A stretch of 64,000 nt of DNA from Sporosarcina aquimarina (GCF_019748715.1 NZ_JACLBZ010000002.1:1-64000), one strand, 5' to 3'. Numbered from the stretch's first letter, positions 34,643-42,810 are shown. The notes: a model not told the origin generated them from the letters alone. Program-made: numbers and translations.

Positions 34643-35353
34643 TTAGAAACCTTGGAAATCACCAAAGATTGGGCTGAGCAAACTAGTCAGGTACACCATT
34701 CCATTAAAGAACAGCAAAATCCCAAATGCAATCATGAGATATCCGCCCGCTTTGGTAATTTTCATGCTGTGCTTTCGAATCCAACCAATTCTTGTGATGA
34801 AGAAAGACAAGAAGAAGAACGGAATCGCAAAGCCAAGAACATACAACATCATATACAACATACTAGAAGCCGGATTTGTAGCCGCCAAATAAATGATCGC
34901 TCCAATTATTGGCCCCATACAAGGCTGCCAGCCAGCGGAAAACGCTAACCCGATTAAAGCAGTGCCGAGATAACCGGCCGGCCGATTCTTGAATTGCAGC
35001 TTTTTCTCCTTCATCAGAAATTCAGGTTTGAATAATCCAATGGTCATCAAACCAAAAAGGACAATGAAGATCGCACCAATTTGACGGATCAAATCTTGAT
35101 ACTGTAAAAATATCGCTCCGATAAACGATGTACTGAATCCCAGAAAGACAAACACAACGGAAAATCCGAGTAAAAAGAATAACGTATGTAAAATACCGGT
35201 GCGGTTCATACCTTTTGACTTATCCCCCAGATCATCCAGCGACATCCCGGTGATGTACGATATAAAGGCTGGGTATAACGGCAAGACGCACGGAGAAATG
35301 AAACTTAGAAAACCCGCTCCGAACGCAAAAAATATATTCACATCCGTTCCCAA
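34643..35353 (-). CDS. ccdA: Cytochrome c biogenesis membrane protein CcdA
   Basis: A 236-residue protein with six membrane helices. Two conserved cysteine positions of the CcdA/DsbD family are present: [14 protein letters not shown] in the first helix and [15 protein letters not shown] in the fourth. It carries reducing equivalents from cytoplasmic thioredoxin across the membrane for cytochrome c maturation and spore development. Start TTG at 35351-35353 with AAGGAGG upstream. First gene of the ccdA - thioredoxin-like - ccdC group. Confidence 0.94.
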   Translation of the reverse strand: MGTDVNIFFAFGAGFLSFISPCVLPLYPAFISYITGMSLDDLGDKSKGMNRTGILHTLFFLLGFSVVFVFLGFSTSFIGAIFLQYQDLIRQIGAIFIVLFGLMTIGLFKPEFLMKEKKLQFKNRPAGYLGTALIGLAFSAGWQPCMGPIIGAIIYLAATNPASSMLYMMLYVLGFAIPFFFLSFFITRIGWIRKHSMKITKAGGYLMIAFGILLFFNGMVYLTSLLSPIFGDFQGF

Positions 35354-35481
35354 ACTATTTCCTCCTTCACGCTAAGCAATAGTAGATTGACGGCAGGCAT
35401 ATTTTATCCCCCCAACTCTCCCACCCTATCGTAACAAAACCGCGTATAGATTACGCCCCATTTGTTTGTGAAATCTTTTTG

Positions 35482-35527
35482 ACAGTCTTCTAACGCCTGT
35501 CGAGGCTAAACGGCGTCTTCCGCTTTT
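35482..35527. repeat. Dispersed intergenic repeat, copy a
   Basis: Contains GCCTGTCGAGGCTAAACGGC followed by GTCTTCCGCTTTTA. It closely resembles two copies at 60657-60708 and 60779-60831 (AGCGTYTGTMGARGC...ACAGCGCATTCCGCTTTTGTT). It overlaps the last codons of the polymerase gene. Confidence 0.7.
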
Positions 35528-36779
35528 ATTTATAATGCCCGCCAATTAGCTTGTTTCGCCTGTAAGCAGTCCCGCCGGAAGTGATGGAGACGGCGCGGAG
35601 TATGGCTGTGGAGCCGTATTTTAGGCGGAGTTCATCCATTACATGACCGATCCGCTGTTGTTTCCAGTTGGTTGGTTTGAACAAGTCGAGCTGGATGCCG
35701 TGTTCAGTTTCTAAATTGGTAAGGGTGACGGAAATGTGGCGGACGGGTCGGCCATCGTGGTAAGTCTCAAGCAGTTCTACACATGTGTGGTAGATGACCA
35801 AGGTTTCATTCGTTGCTTCCGCCAGCGTTTTTCTGCGTTGAAATCCGCCACCTAAGGCATGTTTGGAATAGCCGAATGACAGTTGCACAGTGCGACCTTT
35901 CTTGCCTGCCAATCGTGCGCGCATAGCAGTGTCCTCACACATCTCCAGGAGAACGGTTAAAATCTCATTCATCTTTATGTAATCTCGCAGCAAGGTCTGA
36001 CCTTTGCCGTAACTGATTTGTCCTTTGATCAAAACCGATCCGAGCGTTGAATAATCAATTCCGTGCGCATGGTAATATAACTGGTTTCCCATGACGCCAA
36101 ATTTCTTTTCCAGACGCTCAAGCGGTGTTCTTGCCAGGTCGCCCACAGAATAAATCCCCATGTCTTCCAATGTGCGTTCCATTCTTCTGCCGATTCCCCA
36201 CATATTCCGAAGAGGTGATACTGGCCAAAGCTTCTTCGGCACATCTTCGTATGTCCAGTATGCCACACCTGTTTTCTTCGCCTCCAAATCAAGCGCCAGC
36301 TTAGCTAACAGCATATTCGGACCAACCCCGCAGGCGGAATGAAGTTGAAACTGCCGATACAACTCATCCTGTATCCGATAGATGATGTCATCTAAGGGGC
36401 CCCATAACTTTTCTGTCCCTGTGAAATCGACGAAACTTTCATCAATGCTGTATACATGGATTGCTTCTTTCGGAACATAGCGATTCAATAACTTCGTCAG
36501 TTCCATCGAAACATCAATAAAAAATTGCATTTTCGGCTCAATCAAATGAATACTTGCATCGTTTGGAATCTCATATAGCCGCATACCTGTCTTGATGCCG
36601 AACTGTTTTTTGAGCGGCGGAGACGCAGCAAGGACAACCCCGCCTTTACGCTCAATATCGCCGATAATCGCAATTGGCACCTTCATCACATCCAACCCTT
36701 CCATTGCAGCAGCACAGCTGGCGTAGAAGCTGCGCATATCTAAACAAGCGATCTGTCTGTGTGGCAAGTGCTCTGTCAT
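35526..36779 (-). CDS. uvrX: Y-family DNA polymerase, UvrX/YqjW type
   Basis: A 417-residue translesion polymerase: the palm motif ACLDMRSFYASCAAAMEG at the N terminus, YSIDESFVDF for the second acidic pair, and helix-hairpin-helix-like MWGIGRRMERTLEDMGI in the thumb. The PLKKQFGIKTGMRLYE and GGGFQRRKTL segments are typical of the UvrX/YqjW branch rather than of DinB, which is also present at 55260. ATG at 36777-36779 follows GGTGAAGG. A LexA box between promoter and gene indicates SOS control. UvrX is the name used for the SPbeta copy and YqjW for the chromosomal one; which is closer cannot be told here. Confidence 0.9.
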   Translation of the reverse strand: MTEHLPHRQIACLDMRSFYASCAAAMEGLDVMKVPIAIIGDIERKGGVVLAASPPLKKQFGIKTGMRLYEIPNDASIHLIEPKMQFFIDVSMELTKLLNRYVPKEAIHVYSIDESFVDFTGTEKLWGPLDDIIYRIQDELYRQFQLHSACGVGPNMLLAKLALDLEAKKTGVAYWTYEDVPKKLWPVSPLRNMWGIGRRMERTLEDMGIYSVGDLARTPLERLEKKFGVMGNQLYYHAHGIDYSTLGSVLIKGQISYGKGQTLLRDYIKMNEILTVLLEMCEDTAMRARLAGKKGRTVQLSFGYSKHALGGGFQRRKTLAEATNETLVIYHTCVELLETYHDGRPVRHISVTLTNLETEHGIQLDLFKPTNWKQQRIGHVMDELRLKYGSTAILRAVSITSGGTAYRRNKLIGGHYK

Positions 36780-36796
36780 GACCTTCACCCCCATAA

Positions 36797-36808
36797 GAAC
36801 GAATGTTC
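36797..36808. promoter_or_regulatory. LexA (SOS) box
   Basis: GAAC-GAAT-GTTC (36797-36808), in wider context AAGAACGAATGTTCCT. The Gram-positive LexA consensus is GAAC-N4-GTTC. It lies just downstream of the -10 hexamer of the polymerase promoter. Confidence 0.85.
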
Positions 36809-36814
36809 CTCACC

Positions 36815-36843
36815 CCTATATTACCCACTCACACAGAGTTCAA
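36815..36843 (-). promoter_or_regulatory. Promoter of the SOS polymerase
   Basis: Minus strand TTGAAC (complement 36838-36843), 17 bp, TATAGG (complement 36815-36820), with the LexA box immediately downstream. Confidence 0.65.
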
Positions 36844-36901
36844 TCAATGGGAGTTGGCGGATAAATGACATAAAATTGGGCGTAGTAGGTTTTTTGAACA
36901 A

Positions 36902-36929
36902 AAAAACAGCCAAACAATAGGCTGTTTTT
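36902..36929 (-). terminator. Terminator of the stress protein 26-like gene
   Basis: Perfect arms AAAAACAGCC (36902-36911) and GGCTGTTTTT (36920-36929), 9 bp beyond the stop codon. Confidence 0.85.
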
Positions 36930-36937
36930 GTCCTTAT

Positions 36938-37351
36938 TTAAAGAGAAATATCCTGTGGCGGTTCTCCGGATTTATTCATTAGACGAATGGCTTCAGGTTC
37001 AATTTTCAAAATCACCAATTTCGGATCCTCGGGACCATCAAACCATTTTTTCATTTGATTATTCCAAATTTTCTTCTTGATCTGTTCATCTGAAGAAATG
37101 GATACACGCCCTGCGTATTCGACATACGCATCACCAAATCCCTCTCCCTCATAACCGATTAGAATATGGGTATACGGATTATCTTCTAGATCCTCCACCT
37201 TATCCGTCTGGTTGCTCGTAGGTGTGTAGAGCGACAAGCCATCATTCACAAACGTCATATACCGACTATACGGCTTATTATTATCAACCGTCGCCATCGT
37301 ACCAATAAAACTTTCATCTAAAATTTTCTTCACTGTATCCATCGCATTCAT
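36938..37351 (-). CDS. General stress protein 26-like flavin-binding split-barrel protein
   Basis: A 137-residue pyridoxamine 5'-phosphate oxidase-fold protein: FIGTMATVDNNKPYSRYMTF (first strands), LSLYTPTSNQTDKVEDLEDNP and HILIGYEGEGFGDAYVEYAGR. This is the YdaG/GSP26 group, which binds FMN or related cofactors with unknown function. The start ATG at 37349-37351 has GAAAGGAG. A sigma-B-like promoter lies about 35-55 bp upstream, in keeping with the general stress control of B. subtilis YdaG. Confidence 0.88.
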   Translation of the reverse strand: MNAMDTVKKILDESFIGTMATVDNNKPYSRYMTFVNDGLSLYTPTSNQTDKVEDLEDNPYTHILIGYEGEGFGDAYVEYAGRVSISSDEQIKKKIWNNQMKKWFDGPEDPKLVILKIEPEAIRLMNKSGEPPQDISL

Positions 37352-37383
37352 CAACGATCGCTCCTTTCACGATTACTTCTACT

Positions 37384-37408
37384 CTTCCCAAATGATCATT
37401 TTCTAAAC
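37384..37408 (-). promoter_or_regulatory. Sigma-B-type promoter of the stress protein 26-like gene
   Basis: Minus strand GTTTAG (complement 37403-37408), 13 bp, GGGAAG (complement 37384-37389); consensus GTTTAA then GGGTAT with 12-15 bp. Distance to the start codon is about 33 bp. Confidence 0.5.
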
Positions 37409-37461
37409 TTTGAGAGAGAAGCAATCCATTCGAGTGACCGGACAAACCACGAATTCCAAGA

Positions 37462-37818
37462 TCAAGAAGGCTTCTTGACATTATATCCTTGCTCATCATA
37501 AGGCTGAAGACAGCCCAACCACTTATCCTCCAGTTCCATCAGCGCTTCTTTTGCATTGTAAAATGGACCTTCCTTCTTTTTAAGGGTTTCCAGGATGTCT
37601 ATTTGAAACGCTTCTTTTCCAAATGTGTTCCACTCTTCTTGCAGCGCTTTATTCATATACACACCTGTATTCAGACTGAATTTCACCCCATTTAATGTTT
37701 TGAAATTCGGTGTACTGCCAATAAACAATTTTTGATTTACGGTGTTTTTAATTTGATATACACCCGCCTCGATCTTCGTCTCTTTATATAACTGTTTCAA
37801 TTCTTTTTTTCGATCCAT
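37462..37818 (-). CDS. GIY-YIG nuclease-family protein
   Basis: A 118-residue single-domain GIY-YIG protein. The motif appears as AGVYQIKNTVNQKLFIGST (GVY...FIG), followed by NTFGKEAFQIDILE and the conserved Glu in ALMELEDKWLG. These stand-alone domains are mostly of unknown role, possibly structure-specific DNA nucleases. The start ATG at 37816-37818 has AGGAG six bases upstream. It follows the DUF2087 gene with 20 bp between stop and start, forming a two-gene unit. Confidence 0.87.
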   Translation of the reverse strand: MDRKKELKQLYKETKIEAGVYQIKNTVNQKLFIGSTPNFKTLNGVKFSLNTGVYMNKALQEEWNTFGKEAFQIDILETLKKKEGPFYNAKEALMELEDKWLGCLQPYDEQGYNVKKPS

Positions 37819-37838
37819 TTGCATCTCCTGCTTCCTCA

Positions 37839-38594
37839 TTATGATTTCAGCCAATATTGACTCCCATCTGACGTACGGTCCAGTAATCCATACTCGATTA
37901 AATACCTTCTGATCAGCACATAATCTTCATAAACTTCTTCTAAAATATAATTTGTTTCCTGTTCACTGTAAGTGACTTCATTGTCAAACCGCTTCGTAAG
38001 CTCCCGCAGAACAATTAGGCGCTGTTTTTCTTTTGGTGGGAATTTCTCTAACCGTCCAGTCGTTCCATCAGGGAAAAACTTCTTAATGGTCTCCTGTTTT
38101 TCTTTTTCCGTCACAGCGTATCGGTCATCGACCATTTTAGCCGTCTTATGAGGCGGTATGAAAGCTGGTGCATATTCGTCCTTTTCTTTCAGTAATTCCA
38201 TCATCGCTAAAAACGTCTTCGCTTGACGTTCCTTCTCTTTCAAGACAAAGCGATGATGCCGTACAGTAGACGTACTGCCGATCCCTAACGTCTGCTGTAC
38301 GTCTTTATCATTCCTGCCTTGATAAAAGAGATGAAGAAGCTGGCTTTGATGACTTGTAAGACCAGTCAATTTCTTATCCAAACCGATCAAATAATCAAAT
38401 ACCGATCCGTGAGTACGTTCAATATGCAGCCTCATATATCTCTCCGCTTCATAGAGGATATTTTCAGAAGGGTAAATAATTCCCTTCTCAACTTCCTTGC
38501 CACACAGCAAGCAAATGTAACAGTCTTTTTCCAAAATATAGCCTTGTTTTAATTCTGGCATCGTGGCATTCCAAAAAAGTTCAGACAGATCCAT
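37839..38594 (-). CDS. DUF2087 DNA-binding-like protein
   Basis: About 251 residues. The C-terminal 100 or so form the DUF2087 domain (KKFFPDGTTGRLEKFPPKEKQRLIVL, and later YSEQETNYILEEVYEDYVLIRRYLIEYGLLDR), a winged-helix-like fold often found in regulators. The N-terminal part has a CYICLLCGKEV zinc-knuckle-like pair and a helix-turn-helix-like stretch (NDKDVQQTLGIGSTSTVRHHR). It probably binds nucleic acid. The start is uncertain: I use ATG at 38592-38594 (MDLSELFW), which has no good ribosome site. Paired with the GIY-YIG gene. Confidence 0.8.
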   Translation of the reverse strand: MDLSELFWNATMPELKQGYILEKDCYICLLCGKEVEKGIIYPSENILYEAERYMRLHIERTHGSVFDYLIGLDKKLTGLTSHQSQLLHLFYQGRNDKDVQQTLGIGSTSTVRHHRFVLKEKERQAKTFLAMMELLKEKDEYAPAFIPPHKTAKMVDDRYAVTEKEKQETIKKFFPDGTTGRLEKFPPKEKQRLIVLRELTKRFDNEVTYSEQETNYILEEVYEDYVLIRRYLIEYGLLDRTSDGSQYWLKS

Positions 38595-38773
38595 TACTAA
38601 ACACATCCAATTAAAGTTGATTTTTAAGCAAACACATTCAAGATTCGTTTGCATTATATTGATTATAATAGCTTCAACATATCAGTGTGTCAATAAAAAA
38701 CCAAACATTTTCATTCTGCGTTTTAAAATATCCAAACGAAACGAATGAATGTCTGTTAACAAAACAAGAAAAT

Positions 38774-38802
38774 TTATCTAGCCGGCGTTTACATGGTACA
38801 CT
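38774..38802 (+). promoter_or_regulatory. Probable promoter of the NRDE gene
   Basis: TTATCT (38774-38779), 17 bp, TACACT (38797-38802), 34 bp before the start codon. Confidence 0.4.
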
Positions 38803-38836
38803 AACCAAAACTACATAAAAGGCGAGGTTCGATAGA

Positions 38837-39616
38837 ATGTGTCTACTAGCTTTCCAATTACAGAGCCATCCAAAATACAAGCTCATCCTCATGGCAAATC
38901 GAGACGAAGCGTATGATCGCCCGACAGCTCCCGCCGAATTTTGGCAAGACCATCCGGATATCTTAGCGGGGCGAGACTTAGAACAAATGGGGACTTGGCT
39001 AGGCATCAATAAACAAGGAAAAATTGCCGCATTGACCAATTATCGTGACTTCTCACTTCCGATCAAAGGAAAACAATCAAGAGGGCATATTGTCTCTTCC
39101 TATTTACAATCACAGACTCCGCCACGTGAATTTATGGAGCAACTGCATGCAAATCATGACGAGTACACTGGTTTCAATGTATTGGCCGGATCAAGCGAAG
39201 AACTGTTTTATTACTCAAATATGGAACAGTCAATCAGGTATCTAACAACAGGCACATACGGACTTAGCAACGCATTGCTCGATACACCTTGGCCAAAAGT
39301 CGAAGAAACGAAAAGGCTTTTGAGCGATTATACGAAAACTGCAGATAAAATCGATGTCGATATCTTGTTCGAAATGATGCAGCGGGCGGAAGGCTTTCCA
39401 CTTGAACAACTGCCTGATACAGGGGTGGGGGAAGAGTTGGAAAGTTTGCTATCCTCCATATTCATTACTTCTGAAGGGTACGGGACTCGTTGCACAACCG
39501 TAGTTTTAATAGATTCAGACGACCGCGTATATTTTGAAGAGCGAACATTCAAGAATGGTGAATTTACCACCACACAAAAATTTTCATTTGAAATAGAAAA
39601 ACCGGCGACCTCATAA
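38837..39616 (+). CDS. NRDE-family (TANGO2-like) protein
   Basis: A 259-residue NRDE protein. It starts MCLLAF and has the family tetrad as ANRDEAYDRPTAPAEFW, then ILAGRDLEQMGTWLGINKQGKIAALTNYRD and FNVLAGSSEELFYYSN. The N-terminal Cys2 may act as an Ntn-type nucleophile after removal of Met, since the fold resembles those hydrolases, but no reaction is established. Human TANGO2 is linked to lipid/haem handling. Monocistronic, with its own terminator. Confidence 0.92.
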   Translation: MCLLAFQLQSHPKYKLILMANRDEAYDRPTAPAEFWQDHPDILAGRDLEQMGTWLGINKQGKIAALTNYRDFSLPIKGKQSRGHIVSSYLQSQTPPREFMEQLHANHDEYTGFNVLAGSSEELFYYSNMEQSIRYLTTGTYGLSNALLDTPWPKVEETKRLLSDYTKTADKIDVDILFEMMQRAEGFPLEQLPDTGVGEELESLLSSIFITSEGYGTRCTTVVLIDSDDRVYFEERTFKNGEFTTTQKFSFEIEKPATS

Positions 39617-39636
39617 CACAGGTAGCCGGTTTTATT
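39598..39636 (+). terminator. Terminator of the NRDE gene
   Basis: AACCGGC-G-ACCT / AGGT-A-GCCGGTT with T-run following; overlaps the last codons. Confidence 0.8.
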
Positions 39637-39696
39637 ATTCCAATAAAACAAATAAACTATTTTCACATAATCAATTTCATCATTATATCGAAATAA

Positions 39697-40155
39697 CTAA
39701 GATGTTATATCCATATACTTTTTAAATTCCGCTAACGCTTTTTCTCGATTTGCCGTGCTGAAAAGTCGCCTATCCTCTTCCCCAATAATCCGGTAATGAC
39801 CGCCCGTCGTATGCTGTTGGAGCTTATAATGCTGCCATTGTCCGATCTCCGTCCACCAATTGACAGTTCCACTTGTTGCGAGCTCACGCATATGGACCTC
39901 TGGATGTACGGCAATCTCAGCCAACTCTACCGGATCATCCCCTAAGACAGAGCGCAGCAGGGCACTTTCCCGAAACAACGCGCAAATCGCCACAGCAACC
40001 GTCCAACTCAACTCTTGACGACCTTTCTCCAATTGCACAAGAGTCTTCTTCGAAATCCCCAATATATCCGCCATCTGATCTTGCGTATAATCCATTTCTG
40101 TACGAATCAACTTCAACCTAGGTAACACTAGATCAATTACCGTTTGTTTATTCAT
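39697..40155 (-). CDS. XRE-family transcriptional regulator
   Basis: A 152-residue regulator. The N-terminal helix-turn-helix (about 12-65) reads RTEMDYTQDQMADILGISKKTLVQLEKGRQELSW in part; the C-terminal half (NWWTEIGQWQHYKLQQHTTGGHYRII and a basic AEFKKYMDI end) has no named domain. The unusual features are the long symmetrical operator just upstream of the gene and the absence of a neighbour gene on the same transcript. The likely mode is negative autoregulation. Confidence 0.9.
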   Translation of the reverse strand: MNKQTVIDLVLPRLKLIRTEMDYTQDQMADILGISKKTLVQLEKGRQELSWTVAVAICALFRESALLRSVLGDDPVELAEIAVHPEVHMRELATSGTVNWWTEIGQWQHYKLQQHTTGGHYRIIGEEDRRLFSTANREKALAEFKKYMDITS

Positions 40156-40174
40156 CTAAACACCCCTTTTACAC

Positions 40175-40198
40175 TAAAAGTGTATTAATACACTTTTA
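40175..40198. promoter_or_regulatory. 24-bp perfect palindrome, probable operator of the XRE regulator
   Basis: TAAAAGTGTATT (40175-40186) followed directly by its complement AATACACTTTTA (40187-40198), 20 bp before the start of the XRE gene. A shorter ACACT/AGTGT pair (40171-40183) overlaps it, and an imperfect relative (AAAGTA...TACTTTT) follows at 40199-40217. Confidence 0.7.
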
Positions 40199-40342
40199 AA
40201 GTATTTAGTTACTTTTAGAGAGTATAGTAATAAATATTGTAATTTAGTTGAATATCTTATTGCTAGTCTACCATAAGCATGCAGTATTTATCGAAATATC
40301 TTTAATTTTAGCATTCTCAAAAATGTTTAATTCACAAAGAAA

Positions 40343-40380
40343 AGAAACCTGCGGAGGCTAATTCACTCAGCAGATTTCTA
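40343..40380 (-). terminator. Terminator of the GntR/ABC operon
   Basis: Imperfect stem AGAAA-C-CTGC-G-GAG / CTC-A-GCAG-A-TTTCT, with a T/C-rich run on the minus strand. Confidence 0.5.
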
Positions 40381-40395
40381 AAATAAAAAATTCAA

Positions 40396-41001
40396 TTAGA
40401 ATGCTTTTCGTTGGTAAATGGTAGTGGTAACTCCCCAAGATACAGTATAAGCTACCAGGATAATAGCTGCAGCACCCCAATATAAATATGTAGTGGGTAC
40501 GTTGACAATAAAATCAGTGATCGCTGTTAAATGTTCAGCAAAAAACATCACAATAGGCGGTACGACACCTGCCAAAAGGATAAAGCCAATAAGAACAACC
40601 GTTGTAATATTACCCGGTTTAAATATATGGAATAACGGAAAGGTAAACGCGGAAAATAATAAGAATAAGCCGCCACCAATCGCAATATCAGTCATCGTAA
40701 ATGATTTATCCAAAGCAAATAGTGCCAGACTCGTCACCCCAATAGCTAATATCATATAGATGATAGCGCCAAGATAGCGTGACGCGATAATTTCCCTGCG
40801 CGTGTAAGGTAAAGAATTTAATAGTATATTCGTCTCCGCTTTTTCATCATAACCATACGCATTAAAGGGAATGAAAATACTGGCAACGAGAAAAATCAGG
40901 GCTGGATGTGAGTCCATAATAATAAAGAATGCGATAAAAGGAATAAAGGTTAACAGCAGCCTTTTCTGAAGTATGACATCTCGTCTGATCAAATTAAACA
41001 T
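40396..41001 (-). CDS. ABC-2 type permease
   Basis: A 201-residue membrane protein with six hydrophobic segments and the ABC-2-like pattern FNLIRRDVILQKRLLLTF at the N terminus and TNILLNSLPYTRREIIASRYLG in the first loop. The partner ATPase gene lies directly upstream with an eight-base overlap. Such small permeases occur in YtrB/C-like or antibiotic-response exporters controlled by GntR-type regulators. Substrate unknown. Confidence 0.88.
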   Translation of the reverse strand: MFNLIRRDVILQKRLLLTFIPFIAFFIIMDSHPALIFLVASIFIPFNAYGYDEKAETNILLNSLPYTRREIIASRYLGAIIYMILAIGVTSLALFALDKSFTMTDIAIGGGLFLLFSAFTFPLFHIFKPGNITTVVLIGFILLAGVVPPIVMFFAEHLTAITDFIVNVPTTYLYWGAAAIILVAYTVSWGVTTTIYQRKAF

Positions 41002-41860
41002 AGCTCTCTCTTCCTTTCATGTAATACATGATATCTTCCAATGATGCCCGTTCAATGACAACCGAATTCCCGAACGTATTATTCACCGCATTCACATTAT
41101 TCGTTAATGCCTCAAATCCTGTTGGCGCACGATGTATATGAACGAAGGCCTTTTCTGTATCTCGATCCAGCAGTTCCACCCTTCCCTTAACGAGCGCATA
41201 GTTTTCAGCTACATCGTGAATCGATTGATTAAATACTAATTCGCCTCTCTGCAGGAAAGCTATATAATCTGCGATGCGGTCTAAATCAGTTGTAATATGA
41301 GTAGAGAAAAAAATCGTCCGATTGCCGTCCACCATGAATTCCTGTAAAAGATTCAGCAACTCGCGTCTGAAAATGGGATCTAAGCCTGCTGTCGGTTCAT
41401 CCATAATAATCAGCTCTGCATGATGTGAGAGCGCGATCGCTAATGAAGCCTTCATTTGCATCCCTTTTGAGAATGTTTTTATTGCTTTATTAAGCGGTAG
41501 TTCAAATTGGTCCACAAATTGCTCAAACAACGTATCATCCCAATGTTTGTAAGCCGGCGCAACGATGCGTTTTATATCCTTTAAATTCAGTCCTTCAAAA
41601 AATACATTGCCATCGTAGACAAATCCAATACGCTCCTTGATCTCCTTCTCATGTGTCTGATAGTCCAACCCGAAAATTTTAATTTCCCCGGTATCCGGTT
41701 TTAGTAGATTCATGATCATTTTTATCGTTGTCGACTTACCAGCTCCATTGGCTCCAATGAATCCCGTTACAAAACCTTTCTTTACCTGCAAATCAATATT
41801 TTCTACGGAAAAACCTTTGAATTTCTTCGTGACATTTTTTAATTCAACCACATTTTCCAT
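40994..41860 (-). CDS. ABC transporter ATP-binding protein
   Basis: A 288-residue ATPase: Walker A in GANGAGKSTTIKM, the ABC signature region as TFSKGMQMKASLA, Walker B in LIIMDEPTAGLDPI and the switch His in FFSTHITTDLDR. The C-terminal 70 residues (KGRVELLDRDTEKAFVHIHR) form an extra domain of unknown role often seen in YtrB-like subunits. It forms an exporter with the permease encoded next. It is translated from the same operon as the GntR regulator, five bases downstream of its stop. Confidence 0.93.
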   Translation of the reverse strand: MENVVELKNVTKKFKGFSVENIDLQVKKGFVTGFIGANGAGKSTTIKMIMNLLKPDTGEIKIFGLDYQTHEKEIKERIGFVYDGNVFFEGLNLKDIKRIVAPAYKHWDDTLFEQFVDQFELPLNKAIKTFSKGMQMKASLAIALSHHAELIIMDEPTAGLDPIFRRELLNLLQEFMVDGNRTIFFSTHITTDLDRIADYIAFLQRGELVFNQSIHDVAENYALVKGRVELLDRDTEKAFVHIHRAPTGFEALTNNVNAVNNTFGNSVVIERASLEDIMYYMKGRESYV

Positions 41861-41865
41861 TCATT

Positions 41866-42237
41866 TCACTCCTCGGATAAAATGTTCAATAATTGTTGCA
41901 GCTCCTCAGTCGACAGGCCAATCTCCCTGCTATTCGCTATGACCATACTAAGTTGCTCCTCAATGACCTTTAACTTCTTCTCTCGTATCATCTCTAAATT
42001 TTGCTCAGCGACAAAAGATCCCTTTCCGACAATCGAATAGATAAAACCTGCCTTCTCCAATTCCTCATAGGCCCGTTTCGTCGTTATTACACTGATGTGT
42101 AAATCCTTTGCGAGTTTTCGCATGGAAGGTATTACATCCCCCTCCTTCAGTTCTCCTGCTAAAATAGACGATTTAATTTGATTCGTGATTTGTTCATAAA
42201 TTGGCTCCTTTGAACTATTGAAAATGATTATTTGCAT
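41866..42237 (-). CDS. GntR-family regulator, YtrA subfamily
   Basis: A 123-residue short GntR protein: winged helix at 1-75 (EPIYEQITNQIKSSILAGEL; VIPSMRKLAKDLHISVITTKRAYEELEKAGF), followed by only a short helical tail (residues 76-123), which is the YtrA subfamily layout. These regulators usually repress the ABC transporter operon in which they are encoded. It matches here, since the ABC genes follow directly. An AT-rich inverted repeat upstream of the operon is the candidate operator. Confidence 0.93.
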   Translation of the reverse strand: MQIIIFNSSKEPIYEQITNQIKSSILAGELKEGDVIPSMRKLAKDLHISVITTKRAYEELEKAGFIYSIVGKGSFVAEQNLEMIREKKLKVIEEQLSMVIANSREIGLSTEELQQLLNILSEE

Positions 42238-42252
42238 GCCAATCCCTCTTCA

Positions 42253-42615
42253 CTATTTTTTTGAAAATATAATAGAATGAATGTCCTGTATCGCTTGAAT
42301 GAATATCGCCAGAATATGGATGATTGTAAACATATTAAAAAATGGATAGGAATACAGAGTGATCCATTCTGTAAAGATTTTTAAGTTCAAAATCCACCTT
42401 CCTGTCCTGGCGAACAAGTTGCCGCTATCGTTTATGTTTGGTTCAAGGAACGTGCCATCCACAGCAATAAAGACCAACTGAACAATTAAAAATATTCCAA
42501 TGGTGAGCATCCAGCGTTTCGCTCGCTTAGTAGGAAATGTTTTTACTGTGCCTAACAATTGGACCCATCTCCTCTCTACTTCAATATTTGATCGTTTTTT
42601 AAATTCGAACTGCAC
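42253..42615 (-). CDS. Small membrane protein leading the GntR/ABC operon
   Basis: A 120-residue protein with a basic N terminus (about 1-35) and two clear hydrophobic segments (about 36-53 LTIGIFLIVQLVFIAVDG and 82-112 ITLYSYPFFNMFTIIHILAIFIQ). I do not recognise a family. It precedes the GntR gene by 15 bp and is almost certainly the first gene of the operon. A role in sensing or in the transporter complex would fit, but is not shown. Confidence 0.75.
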   Translation of the reverse strand: MQFEFKKRSNIEVERRWVQLLGTVKTFPTKRAKRWMLTIGIFLIVQLVFIAVDGTFLEPNINDSGNLFARTGRWILNLKIFTEWITLYSYPFFNMFTIIHILAIFIQAIQDIHSIIFSKK

Positions 42616-42617
42616 AA

Positions 42618-42638
42618 TGTATATGTTCTATATATACA
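42618..42638. promoter_or_regulatory. Inverted repeat upstream of the GntR/ABC operon
   Basis: TGTATAT (42618-42624), 7-base spacer, ATATACA (42632-42638), directly before the first gene. A minus-strand TTGTAT / CATATA pair at 17-bp spacing overlaps it, so it could be a YtrA-type operator over the promoter. Confidence 0.45.
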
Positions 42639-42777
42639 CTATATACAAACAGGAAACATTATTCAACTAATTTAAAAAGAATAGATCAGAAGCACGGTAA
42701 GACTAAAACAGCATGAAATAAGGCAAGCTGAAATATATTGGATCTCAACTCCATTTGTTTAAGAAGCAAACAAAAAA
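42639..42777. other. Non-coding gap
   Basis: Between the GntR/ABC operon start and the terminator of the next operon. AT-rich; no gene seen. Confidence 0.4.
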
Positions 42778-42810
42778 AGCACGTTTTGAGGTTTTCCCCC
42801 AAAACATGCT
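42778..42810 (-). terminator. Terminator of the two-permease ABC operon
   Basis: Arms AGCACGTTTTG (42778-42788) and CAAAACATGCT (42800-42810), minus-strand T-run of seven, about 85 bp beyond the ATPase gene. Confidence 0.7.
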
